Origin: Ophiodon elongatus | Taxonomy: Eukaryota > Chordata > Actinopteri > Perciformes > Hexagrammidae | Reading direction: 5' to 3' | Assembly (NCBI GenBank): GCA_016806645.1 | Contig: JACSYO010002161.1 | Span: forward strand, 1-64,000 | DNA length: 64,000 nt | Part shown: positions 1-11,150 of the stretch, piece by piece | How positions within the stretch are numbered: position 1 is the stretch's first letter | How the letters are laid out: every line of letters starts with the position of its first letter | Notes under the pieces: model-generated | What the model was told of the DNA's origin: nothing | Databases searched by the model: none | The model's input: the letters and a program-made list of their open reading frames with translations, nothing else | Position numbers and translations under genes: made by a program

Positions 1-1194
1 TAATTAAATAATGAGCATGAGAATGCAAACTAACCCCACCACTTGTTTTTAATGTTTAAATGAATGTTCTTAATTGTTTTTAAATCTTCTTTTCTTTTGC
101 ATTATGTTTTGATGGTTAATGGTTTTATGAGAAGTACTTTGAATTGCCTTGTTGTTGAAGATGTGCTATGCAAATAAACTTGCCTTGCATGGGATGCTAA
201 CAGGATGTAATAGCCACATTAGACCAAAAGGGAGGAGCTAAAGATAACATTGACCAAAAATAATGCCAAGTTTATCAGGGTTGTATTAAAGAACTCCCGT
301 TCGCAATGTATACCATGTAACCTTATATAATCTCGCTTGCATTGATTATCAGGTCTAAAAGCCTGGAGAAAAACAGCATATTCTGCCATTGACTAGTCAG
401 TTACTCTAAGTGACAAAGTAGAAGATAACCCTTATAACAGGGCACTTTTCTTATATACACGTGTATGATGAAATGTTAGTTGGTAACTAGATATAAGTTG
501 TAGCAACCCCCTGTCCGCATCCCCAAGAAGACCGACCCACAGCAGCTCATGCATCATCAAAAAGGTGCTAGTAACCTTATGCATGAGTGGTTCCCTGCTG
601 TGCGTAAAGTACATGAACCAGAAGATTTGGAGGATAAAACATTTTTTCTGAGTGACTTCAGTCACTCAAGGGAGGAATGCAGAAGGAAAATATTTTATGT
701 TTATGCTTAATAAATGTCTCACGCTTAGGAAAACTATGAAGCCGCATTAACACATATATTAGGATTATTAAGAGCACAATATTCATCGTTTTATGTATCT
801 AATTAATCACTGACATAGTATTACAAGTACATACATGAACCAGATCTCTAAGCAGGCCCATAGAAACCAGGGGGGTTAGACAGACTCAGAAGATAAGGTA
901 CAGAGAAGAGAGCCCATTGAAGGCAGAAGACGACAAGGTCACGATAAGTTAGCGCCTTAGGCTCAGCTGTTGTGGATATTATGGCTAGTAGCCGGGGAAT
1001 ATTATGGCACGGGAAAATAAACATGAGGCAGACAGTGAACAACAGTGAATTGAACTTTGATCCAATCTCTCTGGTATTCTGTGGGTGGTCAATTACTGAG
1101 GTCCCGTAAGTGAGTTCCTGTGGCGCCTCACTAGCAGTCAGATAGGAAATAGTTGTGAAGTTTATACAGAATTAGGTTTTAAGGAAGTTAGCCA
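1..1194. other. Unassigned AT-rich stretch left of the first LINE
   Basis: I recognise no gene here. The open frames of 77 and 64 codons on the minus strand carry no family motif and have no splice context. The rest of the anillin-like gene should lie further left, so this is probably part of one of its introns, but no exon was seen. Confidence 0.4.
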
Positions 1195-2151
1195 TCATCG
1201 AGCAGAATACGCAATAAACGGAAGAAATCCAGGCACAACATCCTCTCCTCTGTTCCTCACATCACATGTGATGAAGGTGCTGGAGAGGCTGGTCTTGGCC
1301 CATCTCCGACCGCAGGTGAAATCCTCACTGGACCCTCTGCAATTTGCATACCAGCCCTGTGTGGGAGTGGACGACGCCATCATCTACCTGCTGCAACGAG
1401 CTCAGTTGCACCTGGATGGAACCGGTGGCTCTGTGAGAATCACTTTCTTTGATTTCTCCAGTGTATTCAACACCATCCAACCACTGCTGCTGAGTGAGAC
1501 GCTGCGGGTGGTGGGGGTAGACGCGACTGGGCAATGTGCTGTCTGATACGGTGGTCAGTGATACTGGAGCTTCCACAGGGAACTGTTCTGTCTCCCTTCC
1601 TGTTCACCCTGTACACCACCGACTTCCAGTACAACTCGGAGTCATGCCATCTGCAGAAGTTCTCTGATGACTCTGCAGTGGTCAGGTGTATTAAGGATGG
1701 ACAGGAGGAGGAGTACAGGGCAGTAGTGGATGACTTTGTGGAATGGGCTGGTAGAAATCACCTGCTTCTGAACGTGGCCAAGACCAGAGAGATGGTGGTC
1801 GACTTCAGGAGGAAGACGACGGCTCAGCATTGGAGCCAGAGACACCAACAGGCTTAACAAACTGGTTAAGAAGGCCGGCTCCATCATTGGTTTCAAACTG
1901 GACAGTCTGGAGAAGGTGGTGCAGAGGAGGGCACTAAAGAAGTTATTATCCATATTGGATAACCCAGACCACCCACTTCACCACCTACTGCAGGGACAGC
2001 GGAGCACGTTTTCCAACAGACTCCTCCAGCTCCGCTGTCACAGGGACAGATACAGGAGATCATTCCTGTCCTCTGCAATAACTCTGTACAATAAATCACC
2101 TCTGGCCAAATAAACCACCCAGCTATAGCACCTTTGATTGTTGTTTGCAAC
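1195..2151 (+). mobile_element. CR1/L2-group LINE fragment (reverse transcriptase part and C-terminus)
   Basis: Three overlapping frames read as one damaged non-LTR reverse transcriptase. The first (1268-1546) contains the fish-LINE block LQFAYQPCVGVDD and a version of the FFDFSSAFN motif with F/V variation. The second (1534-1857) has the PQGTVLSPFLFTLYTTDF block and FSDDSAV, the position of the catalytic FADD box. The third (about 1849-2113) is the C-terminal tail. At least two frameshifts separate them, so it is dead. The copy is 5'-truncated and its right end is cut by the LTR that starts at 2152. The family is CR1/L2-like (Rex1/Maui type); the exact family was not resolved. Confidence 0.85.
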
Positions 2152-2511
2152 TGTGACGGCCCCTGCCTGTAACGCCGTTACTTGTCCCTGTGTCCCTGAA
2201 TGTGCCACAGGAACGTGGGTGTGGCCAATCACAGGATGCCGAGCACCTGGTCCTGGAGTCGGGGGAATAAAAGCCCTACTCCAGGATTGCTCTCTCTCTG
2301 GCTCATGACTTGGTTTGGTCTTCCTTGGTTTCCGCTGACAACACCCCACACTTCATGCTCACGCATTCACATTTACATTACTGATGTTACTGATTGACAC
2401 ACTCCACACTTATAGTATTTTCTTTACTTGAGCATAATAAACACCTTTAATTTACTGGTATCCGCTATGTCCTTTGCATATTTGTCATGGCCTCAGAACC
2501 GGGTTGTGACA
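2152..2511 (+). repeat. 5' LTR of a Ty3-type retrotransposon
   Basis: The stretch starts TGTGACGG and ends GTTGTGACA, the usual TG...CA form, and is 360 bp long. It holds a TATA-like ATAAAAG near 2267 and an AATAAA near 2437. It is followed three bases later by a tRNA-Pro-type primer binding site. No second LTR was found, because the 3' part of the element is missing. Confidence 0.7.
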
Positions 2512-2514
2512 AAT

Positions 2515-2530
2515 TGGGGGCTCGTCCGTC
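2515..2530 (+). promoter_or_regulatory. Primer binding site matching the 3' end of tRNA-Pro
   Basis: TGGGGGCTCGTCCG sits just inside the LTR. This is the standard tRNA-Pro complement used by many LTR elements, and it fixes the LTR boundary and the plus-strand orientation. Confidence 0.7.
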
Positions 2531-2619
2531 TTTTTGCTTTGACGTCTAAGGTTTGGGAAGGTGGAGTTTTGTGCTGTTGGGCAGTTGGGACTTGGTTGTG
2601 TGATTTTTAAGTTGTTTGT

Positions 2620-3375
2620 TTGCAGTGTTTGGGTCAACTAAACGGTAAAAAACTCTTTAGTGTTTGTCATAGACTACATTTGTGGGCGTCAGATGGTGAG
2701 TTGGTGCGCGTCTGCGTGAAGTTTGTTTGGAATCAGATGATCAAACCTGCACCACTGCAGCCTATTCCAGCTGTGAGTGAACCGTTTACGCACCTCATTG
2801 TCGACTGTGTGGGTCCGTTGCCATGTTCCAAATCTGGTTTTAAATATTTGCTGACAGTGATGTGTCAAACCACCAGGTACCCGGCTGCCTATCCGTTGAG
2901 GTCAATCATAACTAAGGCTCTGGTTAAGGCATTGTCACAATTCATTTCCATATTTGGCATTCCTAAAGTGGTCCAGAGTGACCAAGGGTCGAACTTCTCA
3001 TTGCACATGTTTGGGCAGGTGTTGAAATTGTTGCGCATTACACAGAACCAATCGTTGGCTTATAATGCGCAAAGTCAAGGGGCCTTGGAAAGGTTCTACC
3101 AGACCCTTAAGTCTCTTCTACGGGCATATTGCACTGAGCTGGATAGAGACTGGGAAGAGGGGCTTCCATGGTTGATGTTGGCTGCAAGGGATGTACAGGA
3201 AAGTACAGGTTTTAGTCCAAATGAGTTGGTCTTTGGACATTTTGTGCGTGGTCCCTTGGCAGTGCTGAAAGATGGCTGTGTTGATACCGAGTTGCCAGTG
3301 AGATTAGTGGACTACGTAAATGGTTTTAGACAGAGTTTGTTAATAGCTGGAAGTATGGCACAGGAAAAGTTGTGA
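2620..3375 (+). pseudogene. Integrase catalytic core of the Gmr1-like element
   Basis: The recognisable part begins near 2730. It contains DCVGPLPCSKSGFKYLLTVM (first catalytic Asp region), IPKVVQSDQGSNF (second Asp) and NAQSQGALERFYQTLK (catalytic Glu), then the FSPNELVFGH block. This is the DDE core of Ty3-type integrases. The frame ends at a TGA at 3373-3375 and the protein continues in another frame, so a frameshift lies near 3370. The N-terminal HHCC domain is not clear. The upstream part of this frame is leader and probably not protein. Confidence 0.8.
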
Positions 3376-3388
3376 GTCTCAAGATAAG

Positions 3389-3945
3389 ATGAAGAACTTG
3401 TATGACCGACGTACGGAGCGGCAAGACTTCAGTCCGGGGGACCAGGTTTTGGCACTTATGCCTATAGTGGGTTCGCCATTTAAGGCCAAGTACACGGGTC
3501 CGTACACGAAAATTGAAAAAAGGTCTGAGTTGAATTATGTCATTGCAACACCAGAACGGAGGAAAGTCAAATGTCTTTGCCATGTAAACCTACTGAAACC
3601 ATACTACAGGCGTGTAGTGGATAGAGGCTTGTGTCAGGAATCAAAGGATGGTGTTCATCCAGCTCTTGCAGTGGCTTCTGAGATTTTGGTGCAGGAGGGA
3701 GATGGGGTGCCGGAGCCTGATGATAGTCTCCTGTATGGGCGTTTGAAACAATCACTTGGTAATTTGGATAAGTTGTTGACTCTTCTACCGGAGTCAAAAC
3801 GTGAGGAGCTGTCTGAGCTAGTACACAAATATCCATGTTTGTTTAGTGATACTCCGTCACAAACGGATTGGGCCGAGCGTGATATTGATGTTGGAGACGC
3901 TCAGCCCATTAAGCAGCATTTCTACCGCATGGCACCGGTTAAACG
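3389..3945 (+). pseudogene. Integrase C-terminus joined to the N-terminal edge of reverse transcriptase
   Basis: About residues 1-70 (MKNLYDRRTERQDFSPGDQV..., ending VNLLKPYYRR) form the beta-barrel C-terminal domain of a Ty3-type integrase. The same uninterrupted frame then runs through a linker into YPCLFSDTPSQTDW and DAQPIKQHFYRMAPVKRE, which is the start of a Ty3-type RT. The open frame runs on into the (CT)n tract, producing a meaningless Ser-Leu run. The continuity of one frame from integrase to RT supports a genuine INT-RT order rather than two stacked elements. Confidence 0.78.
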
Positions 3946-3950
3946 AGAGA

Positions 3951-3956
3951 GAGAGT

Positions 3957-4045
<89 letters not shown>
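3951..4045 (+). repeat. (CT)n microsatellite between two retroelement fragments
   Basis: About 47 CT units at the junction of the truncated Gmr1-like element and the next LINE. It probably formed at the breakpoint. Confidence 0.95.
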
Positions 4046-4051
<6 letters not shown>

Positions 4052-6200
4052 TGTGAATCTGTCTTTTAAAGTAGCTGTGATTAAGCCTCTTCTCAAGAAG
4101 CCCACTCTTGATCCAGAGGTGTTGGCTAACTATAGACCGATCTCTAATCTTCCCTTCCTCTCTAAAATCCTTGAGAAAGTAGTCGCAAATCAGTTGTGTG
4201 ACTTTCTACATAACAATAGTTTATTTGAGGATTTTCAGTCAGGATTTAGAAAACACCACAGCAGAGACAGCACAGGTGAAAATTACTGATGACCTTCTAA
4301 TTGCATCAGATAAAGGACTAGTCTCTGTTCTTGTCTTGTTAGACCGTAGTGCTGCGTTCGACACCATTGACCATTACATCCTATTACAGAGATTAGAACA
4401 TTTGATTGGCATTAAAGGAACTGCACTAAGCTGGTTTAAATCCTATTTATCAGATCGATATCAGTTTGTATATGTAAACGATGAATCCTCAATGACCACC
4501 AACGTCAGTCACGGAGTTCCACAAGGTTCTGTACTTGGACCAATCTTATTCACCTTATATATGCTTCCTTTGGTCAATATTATCAGAAAATACTCCATAG
4601 ACTTTCATTGTTATGCTGATGATACTCGATTATATTTATCGATCAAGCCAGAAGAAACCAACCAGCTTGCTAAACTTCAAGCATGTCTTAAAGATATAAA
4701 AACATGGATGACCTGCAACTTCCTGATGTTAAACTCAGACAAAACTGAAGTTATTTTACTAGGCCCAGAACACCTCCGAAATCAATTATCTAATGATATT
4801 GTTTCTCTTGATGGCATTGCCCTGGCATCCAGCACCACCGTAAAGAATCTCGGAGTTATCTTTGATCAGGACTTGTCCTTTAACTCTCACGTAAAACAAA
4901 TCTCAAGGACTGCCTTTTTTCACCTACGTAACATTTATTAAAAAAGAAAAATCAAAAAAAATCAGACATCCGGTCTCAAAGCAATGCAGAAACATTTGTT
5001 CACGCATTTGTTACTTCTAGACTACTGCAATTCCTTACTATCAGGCTGCTCTAATAAGTTTCTTAAATCTCTCCAGTTGATACAGAATGCTGCAGCGCGT
5101 GTACTAACAAAAACTAAGAGAAGAGATCACATTACTCCTGTATTAACTTCACTGCACTGGCTCCCTATAAAACCCAGAATCGAATTTAAAATCCTTCTCC
5201 TCACCTACAAAGCCTTAATTGGTGAGGCACCATCATATCTTAAGGAGCTCATAGTACCATATTACCCCACTAGAGAGCTGCGCTCACTGAATGCGGGGCT
5301 ACTTGTGGTTCCTAGAGTCTTAAAAAGTACGATAGGAGCTAGAGCCTTCAGTTATCAAGCTCCTCTTCTTTGGAACCAGCTTCCACTTTCAGTCCGGGGG
5401 GCAGACAGTCACCACATTTAAGAGTAGACTTAAGACTTTCCTCTTTGATAGCACTTATAGTTAGGGCCGGCTCAGGTTTGCCCTGGTCCAGCCCCTAGAT
5501 ATGCTGCTATAGGCCTAGACTGCTGGGGGACAACTTAGGATACACTGAGCTCCTCTTTCCTTTTCTTTCACTCCTTCTGTATGAATTCATGTTCTATCAA
5601 TGCACATTACTAACTCTACTTCTTCCCCCGGAGTATTTGCGCTTTCTCGCCTCGCAGGTTTCCACAGATCGTGGTTGCATCTGGACCCTGGTTCTGCCTC
5701 CTGGTTCCTGCCGTGACCCTACTGACGCACATCCTTCTTTATTTTCCTTCTGTATGAATTCATGCACATTACTAACTCTGCTCCATCCCCGGAGTCTTTG
5801 TGCCTTCCTCGCCTCGCAGGTTTCTATGGATCGTGGTTAAATCTGGACCCTGGTTCTGCGTCCTGCTGTGGTCCTGCCGATACCTACTGCTATTATTACA
5901 TGAATCATTTCTGTCATGTGAATTGAACGTGTTGTAACTCTGTTATGCTGTTCATTCTGTGCACATGACATCTATTTTTGTACTCTGTCCATCCTGGGAG
6001 AGGGATCATCCTCTGTTACTCTCCTGAAGGTTTGTTCCCTTTTTCGCCCTGTTGAAAGTTTTTTTTTTTTTTTGGGGTGGGGGGGGGTTTCCTGATCCGA
6101 TGAGAGGTCCTGGGACAGAGGATGTCGTTGTGTACAGATTGTAAAGCCCTCTGAGGCAAATTTGTAATTTTGGGCTATACAAAAATAAATTGAATTGAAT
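4046..6200 (+). mobile_element. L2-clade LINE, 5'-truncated, with full 3' UTR
   Basis: RT blocks in order: VIKPLLKKPTLDPEVLANYR and LSKILEKVVANQL (4075-4200), LLDRSAAFDTIDHYILLQ (about 4340), SHGVPQGSVLGPILFTLYML (about 4505), CYADDTRLYLS with the catalytic ADD (about 4610), LNSDKTEVILLG, then the C-terminal block LDYCNSLLSG and ASLHWLPIKPRIEFKILLLT-like sequence (5019-5200). There is a frameshift near 4255 and a short loss near 4941-4984. The 3' UTR (about 5455-6200) ends in GGGCTATACAAAAATAAATTGAATTGAAT, the short-repeat tail type of fish L2. Further copies of this UTR lie at 41.2 and 60.1 kb. Confidence 0.88.
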
Positions 6201-6400
6201 GACAGACGCTCTTAAGTTCTTATTACAAATGATCTAGGAGTGTAAATAATTTTTATCGTCAGGCTTTTGAGTTAATTTGCTCATCTGAGTACGAGAATGT
6301 GAAAGCTAGAATGGTGTTGATCCAAGTCATTTAGGTACTGCTAAAACGTTTCAGTAAAAAAAAAAAAAAGAAAAAGAAAGTAAAAAGACCCTGAACCAAC

Positions 6401-6585
6401 CTGGCGAATGCGAGAAGCCTGCTTGGAGCTGGGTGCTGGAGTGCCGTGGAGTTTCTGCTGAATGGCAGACACAAAGTTGGAGCGGGTCCGTGGGGAGGCG
6501 CTGGCAGGGCTTGGTGCGGGGGTGGGACCAGCTTGGAAGACCGGCACTTTAAAACGCTGCAGTCGCTGATTGAATTCTCCCTGAC
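6401..6585 (-). CDS. anln: Anillin-like coding exon 4
   Basis: The acceptor TCCCAG lies to the right of 6585 and the donor GTTGGT to the left of 6401. The exon takes two bases to finish a Gly codon and ends exactly after CGC CAG (Arg-Gln). It is rich in Pro, Ser and Ala, consistent with the disordered N-terminal half of anillin. It is the last anillin exon in the window. Confidence 0.75.
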
Positions 6586-8955
6586 CTGGGAGGAAAACAT
6601 TTAGAGATTCACTTTCAAAACATAAATAGATAGACAAATTTAAACCCCCCCCCAAAAAAGTGGAAGCAATTTTCCAAAGAAAAGTTATGAGTATCTGCCA
6701 AATTCCAATCTGGTCTATGTTTTCATATATAACACAACATTATTGTGTGTACTGCAAGTAGATTTGAGTTCCTAAAGCTTGGTCAGTTTAGTTTAGAGCT
6801 GCCCTTGAGATTTATAATAAACAATGTTATTTATTTTTCTCAGCACCATTGAGCACCAAGCTGCCTGACAACACTGAATGTCCTTTACCGGTCTCTCATT
6901 GCTAAAATATGCCTGCTGGAGGTTTGGCAGATACAACTCCAAAGAATTGGCTCTTATACTTATACTTTAGCATCGACAGTACTGTGCACAATTGTAGCAC
7001 AATGCCAATGCTCTCGTGGAGTATTATTAATGTTCAGTTTTTAAACAATTTGTATAATACAAATTATTCCTGGTAGAACGCTCAATAAAATATCATATAA
7101 TTATTACAATAATAATAATTAAAAAAAAAATCTACATAAATATTCATGTAAACCCTAAACACAAAAAATATGGTTCTTTCTCTTTTATGCAACACAGTTG
7201 CACATTTCTTTAACTTTCTTTTCTAATTGACTCACAACTTGCCGGTCACAATGCTGATATAACTAAACTCATGTCGCAAGAAATAAATTACAGGATTATT
7301 CAAGGTGGAAACTTACCATGGGAAATAACGGGATTTACCTCAACAAAAAAAAACAGGCTGCATTTACTATATTGTATGCAGACATTTTTATTTGCCAAAT
7401 AAAAACGTTATTTTTGTCAATTACATACAGTGCAAAATTGTCCATGTGGTGAGTTAGCAAGCTAGCAAGTTAACTAATGGGGAAAGGTACTTTGAAAATT
7501 TGAGGCGACGAGTGCAAACTTAGGGTTTAAAGTGAACTCATTTTTACATAAATGAGTTACAATAAAGAATGAATGGAAATAGATCAATGGAAATAGATTA
7601 ATCAAAACTCAATTTGCATTAGCATGCTACATCCCCATGGTAACAGCTAGCTAGCAAAATCTTGGAGACGGTGTTAACAAGTTCTAAACTGTGTACTTTG
7701 CTTGCTGGTTAACAGAAATATCAAAGTATATTTACATCATAGCAGCAACATTACAACTGTTTCTATGTCTGCATGTGTAGAATATATAATATGAAAAAAA
7801 AGTTAATATTGAACTGAACTTTCCTTTATCTTCAGAGTGTCACAGTTTCTGGGATGCTGGTAAATGATCCGTACATGTGATGACAGATCATGATCACAGG
7901 TCTCAAAGAAACACTGTATTCTGTGATAAGTCTGAAGATCATTCTCAGAGGTTTTTGAATGTGTGTGTGATCATTTGCATCCTCACCTAGGATATGCCCT
8001 CTGTAGCCCTTTTCATGGATGAGGAGTGATGGGCTGTTAGTCCCAGGATCCGAGAGGCACCGCTGGGCCAGAGGAGCTCCCCCTAAACCAACAAACAGTA
8101 TTTATCTAACACACCGGATCCACACAGAGTGCTAAGCACCTTGACGGTAGTTCTCAATTTGAATGCAGGTAATCCAGCTTGACTGTTGACCTTGGCTAAC
8201 CGTGACATGTCACCATCTTGAGCGGTACCATAAACACTGCACAAAATACACTGCTATACTCTTGTACGTACACATTTGAACAGAAAAACACTTGGTTCTC
8301 AGTTTATTAGTTCCAACAAGTTAAAGTGAATGCAGTCTAATACAAAGCCCTGCAATAAATCATATGTTCATAAAGCTTTTTGTTGAATCCATTTGAGGCA
8401 CGATGTAATTTTAAGGTTGTTTCTGGGGCTGTAGTTTGTAAACAGTAGTCTGTGGAATTTCACTGCATTATACTGAAGGTGTTTCTAATGTTAAGTCTAC
8501 CCTAATTGATGAAGAATCAATTATAAGCATGTCCGCTTCAACGGTGAAGGTAGGATTACCCTCTGGTCTCTGGGTGAGTTGCTGGACTCTGGACCGGACC
8601 GACTGAACCATCGGTGTGTCTGGCTTTGTGTCAAGCTCAGCCAGGCGTCCAGAGAAGGAAGGTTTAGGACTGCGATTCTCCTGACCGGCTGCCTCCAGAC
8701 GCCGCCGTTTCTGGCCATCATTCCCCTCTGAGACAGAAAGACAAAGACTGCCGTGATTCTGATATAGATATGTCTATGAACCTGTATTCGCCAAGTGCCA
8801 GTTTCATTCCCTGCTTTGAGCCTATCCACGATTTTTAATACAGGTAGAAACAAACCTGATGGGGAGAGGACATTGTCTTCAGAATCTGACAGAGGAGCCC
8901 TCTGTCTTTTCAAGGTGACGTTGGCACCGTTTTCCTCGCCCACTTCCATGTTGAG
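6401..8955 (-). CDS. anln: Anillin-family actin/septin-binding scaffold, N-terminal exons (partial)
   Basis: Four coding exons, in gene order 8856-8949, 8560-8727, 7987-8082 and 6401-6585, join in phase with canonical AG/GT sites and encode about 181 residues. Similarity to anillin: LKRQRAPLSDSED matches the KRARQPLSE region, SGRLAELDTKP...VRSRVQQLTQ matches the region before the myosin-binding part, and the last exon (GEFNQRLQRFKVP ... FVSAIQQKLHGT ... RIRQ) matches the block that in vertebrate anillin precedes ERQKEL. Anillin crosslinks actin, myosin II, RhoA and septins in the contractile ring. The chosen ATG at 8947-8949 is in the second exon and is the first available. The conserved anillin start containing the formin-binding segment is not seen, so this may be a divergent paralog (anln2-like). 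The actin-binding, AH and PH domains would lie off the left edge. Confidence 0.78.
6586..7986 (-). other. Intron of the anillin-like gene
   Basis: AT-rich sequence with no repeat family or exon that I recognise. Confidence 0.55.
7987..8082 (-). CDS. anln: Anillin-like coding exon 3
   Basis: The acceptor is TTTAG and the donor is TAG|GTGAGG. Only one phase is open (2 bases, 31 codons, 1 base), and it matches the phases of both neighbours. It reads GAPLAQRCLSDPGTNSPS onward. Low conservation is expected in this linker. Confidence 0.68.
   Translation of the reverse strand, partial: GELLWPSGASRILGLTAHHSSSMKRATEGIS
8560..8727 (-). CDS. anln: Anillin-like coding exon 2
   Basis: The acceptor is TCTCAG and the donor is GAGG|GTAATC. 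It reads EGNDGQKRRRLEAAGQENR, a basic stretch with KRRR that could serve in nuclear import (anillin is nuclear in interphase), then SGRLAELDTKPDTP and VRSRVQQLTQRPEG. The frame stays open past the donor into the intron, so the end is placed by the splice site and by phase agreement with the next exon. Confidence 0.75.
8856..8955 (-). CDS. anln: Anillin-like exon with the start codon
   Basis: The acceptor TTGCAG is followed by six bases and then ATG at 8947-8949. It encodes MEVGEENGANVTLKRQRAP and continues PLSDSED. The donor CAG|GTTTG is at 8855. A longer open frame on this strand continues through the donor into the intron and is not the real protein. A start in exon 2 leaves exon 1 non-coding. 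Confidence 0.72.
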
Positions 8956-9616
8956 CTGCAAACAATGACATTACAGACTGCATGTATTTTAACATGTCAG
9001 CTGTTATGGAACAAAGCCATTTGAGCACAACACCAATAAGCTATGGCAGTTTATTTAGCATTTACTCCTCTCTCCAAATACCTTCTTCATACTAACGTTA
9101 CTGGTCATGCAAGTCATCGTGGTGGGCTAACGTTAAGATAATATAACTTAGGTTAAAAACAAAAGGGCTGGATCGATTAACGCTAGCTTACACAGACAGA
9201 GGAAACACAAGCTGTTAATGTGGGATAAAGTGAAACGTGACAACGCCCTGCGTTTAAGTTTCAGCTACGGTCTTTTTTTAAACGAAACCCATTCGTAGCA
9301 AGTGGTGCTAGCTTGTCAGCTAACGTTAAATACGGCTAGCTGCTACACGTCTCGTTAACACTGCCGACACCGAAAAAGCATGAGTTACATTTCATTAGTA
9401 AGCTTGCGACGTTTCCATCTTCGAGTGCTGGAAACCTGTAACTTGAAAACTAGCTAAAGGAGCTAACGTTAGCATGCTAGGGTTAGCAACATTGTCCTTT
9501 GAGTTAACTTCAAGCTAATTCATCGTAACGTCAGCCAGCTTAGCATGACACGCCAACTGTAGCCGCTGTCACACATATAATCTAACGTTACACTGACCGA
9601 GTCGTATCCGTCTTAC

Positions 9617-9830
9617 CTGAAAGGAAGTCTGTGTGAAACAGGGCAGTGACAGAACCCAAGGACCGAGCTGTGTGTTGCTTTATGCCTTCGGTGAGTCTCC
9701 TCCTTCAACTTTGAATTTCAGCGGGTCTTCTGACGCGTCCGCGCATCCAACCGGAGTACCGTAAGTACTCTGGAGCAGGCCGAGAGCGCATCGAGGCTCG
9801 GAGGGAGAGGGGGGCCGTTTTACCGTACTC
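9617..9830 (-). promoter_or_regulatory. 5' non-coding exon and CpG-rich promoter of the anillin-like gene
   Basis: A strong donor TTTCAG|GTAAGA lies at 9616/9617 in minus orientation. The only ATG in the exon, near 9745, opens a frame that stops after 14 codons, so the exon is read as 5' UTR. The stretch about 9730-9830 is CpG-rich compared with the AT-rich surroundings (ACGCGTCCGCGC and similar), as expected for a housekeeping promoter. The transcription start was not determined. Confidence 0.55.
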
Positions 9831-11150
9831 ACGAGACTAAACACGCAAAACAGGATTCCACCACAATACCAACGTGATGCTGTAATGGAATCTACTGGTG
9901 TGTGGTGTGACAGTTAACATTAGTAATAACTGACAATAAGATGGTATATGTTGTATAAAGTCTGTTAAATACATGAATGTTATTTATTACACTATTTGTG
10001 TTATGTGTCAAAACCATAGTTCAGAAACACAGTAAACAGGCTGTTAAAGTTGAATGACGATTGATGGATGGAAGCTGCGAACAATATGGTCATAGACCAC
10101 TGATCTGTTAGGGCCACCCATTTATCTCACAACTGAGACATAGATCCAGCATGGCAGGAATCTCTCAGCCACTGGACGGTGTTAGAAACATATTAACAAT
10201 ATCTATTTTTAAGGACTGTAGATCTTGACAAGGGAGGAAGTATGGGTTTAGGTAGGTCACTTGTATATTAATGTGAAATGCTACCACAGGGACATTTCCT
10301 GTAATATATTGTCTATAAAGTCTCCAATTAGTTTTACTTCAGAATGTTCTGACACATCAGTAGCTCACAGTAACTGAATCACATGCAACACATGCTTCTC
10401 AAATCTATCGCATCATAGGGAGTAATTGTGTTACATATAAAGCTCAGTGCATCTGGAGGAAATTGATTCGATTCCAAATGCATGCACAGAGGTGATCTAA
10501 CTGGGTCACAGATGCATTGCTAAACCTGGGTTTGTGCACGTCTGAAAAAAGCTGTGATAAGATCTTTTGAGCGTCATGCTGTCTCCATCACTTCGGTCTG
10601 CACCGCACAGATTTGCATAAAGGGGGAATATGACTCATGATGTAGTTCACCCTGGAGGAGGCAGAAACCAGTACACTTTAGTGGTTGGTATTTTTTGTTT
10701 GTATTTATAACCCTACTGCCAAAACCTTGAATCCTTTTAATACCAAAATAGTGCACATATGAATTATAGCGAAAAGGATACATTTTTGCTTTTAATAGGT
10801 AGAAAATCGTTCTGTTGAAAAAGTGAGGACTGTGGATAATGCCGAGTAATAAGGACATTATTTCTGGAGACGGAACTCCCAGTGCTTATTTTCAATGCAG
10901 CAGACTTAAACCCAAACTTTATGTTTGGCTTGATTCTACTGACGGTAGGTAGAACACATCAGAGGTCTACAAAGGTACTGACCCTCCACACATGCACTAT
11001 GGTTAGTCCTCTAGGACGGTAACAAATCTACAGCACTTGCTGCTTTTAAAAACCCATGAGTGGATTAGGACACATTCGGCCCCTGGGCACAGACATGCAA
11101 AAGGCCCCACTACCTCTCCTAAGCAAGACTCATCGACTTTAGAGTTGTTT
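9831..11150. other. Intergenic DNA upstream of the anillin-like gene
   Basis: AT-rich and without motif-bearing frames. The 94-codon minus-strand frame at 10574-10858 shows no family signature or splice context. Confidence 0.5.

Larger units (their letters stand above)
2152..3945 (+). mobile_element. Deleted Ty3-type LTR retrotransposon, Gmr1-like (integrase before RT)
   Basis: Order read from the sequence: LTR, primer binding site, about 200 bp of leader, integrase core, integrase C-terminal domain, then the N-terminal edge of reverse transcriptase. Gag and protease are missing between the primer site and the integrase. The element ends at the (CT)n tract near 3950, so most of RT, RNase H and the 3' LTR are also gone. 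Ordinary Ty3/Gypsy elements place integrase last. Integrase upstream of RT is the known feature of the Gmr1 clade first described from cod, and that is my assignment from domain order. Confidence 0.72.

Noticed and set aside
432..665. Possible small gene or retroviral fragment
   Set aside because: A 77-codon frame without a recognisable domain or splice sites; not supportable.
3389..4069. Ser-Leu repeat protein
   Set aside because: The Ser-Leu run is the (CT)n tract read as codons; the frame before it is integrase plus the edge of RT.
8521..8961. 146-codon minus-strand frame as a single-exon protein
   Set aside because: It reads through a good donor at 8855 and an intron, then enters the next exon in the wrong frame. 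The spliced reading gives anillin similarity.
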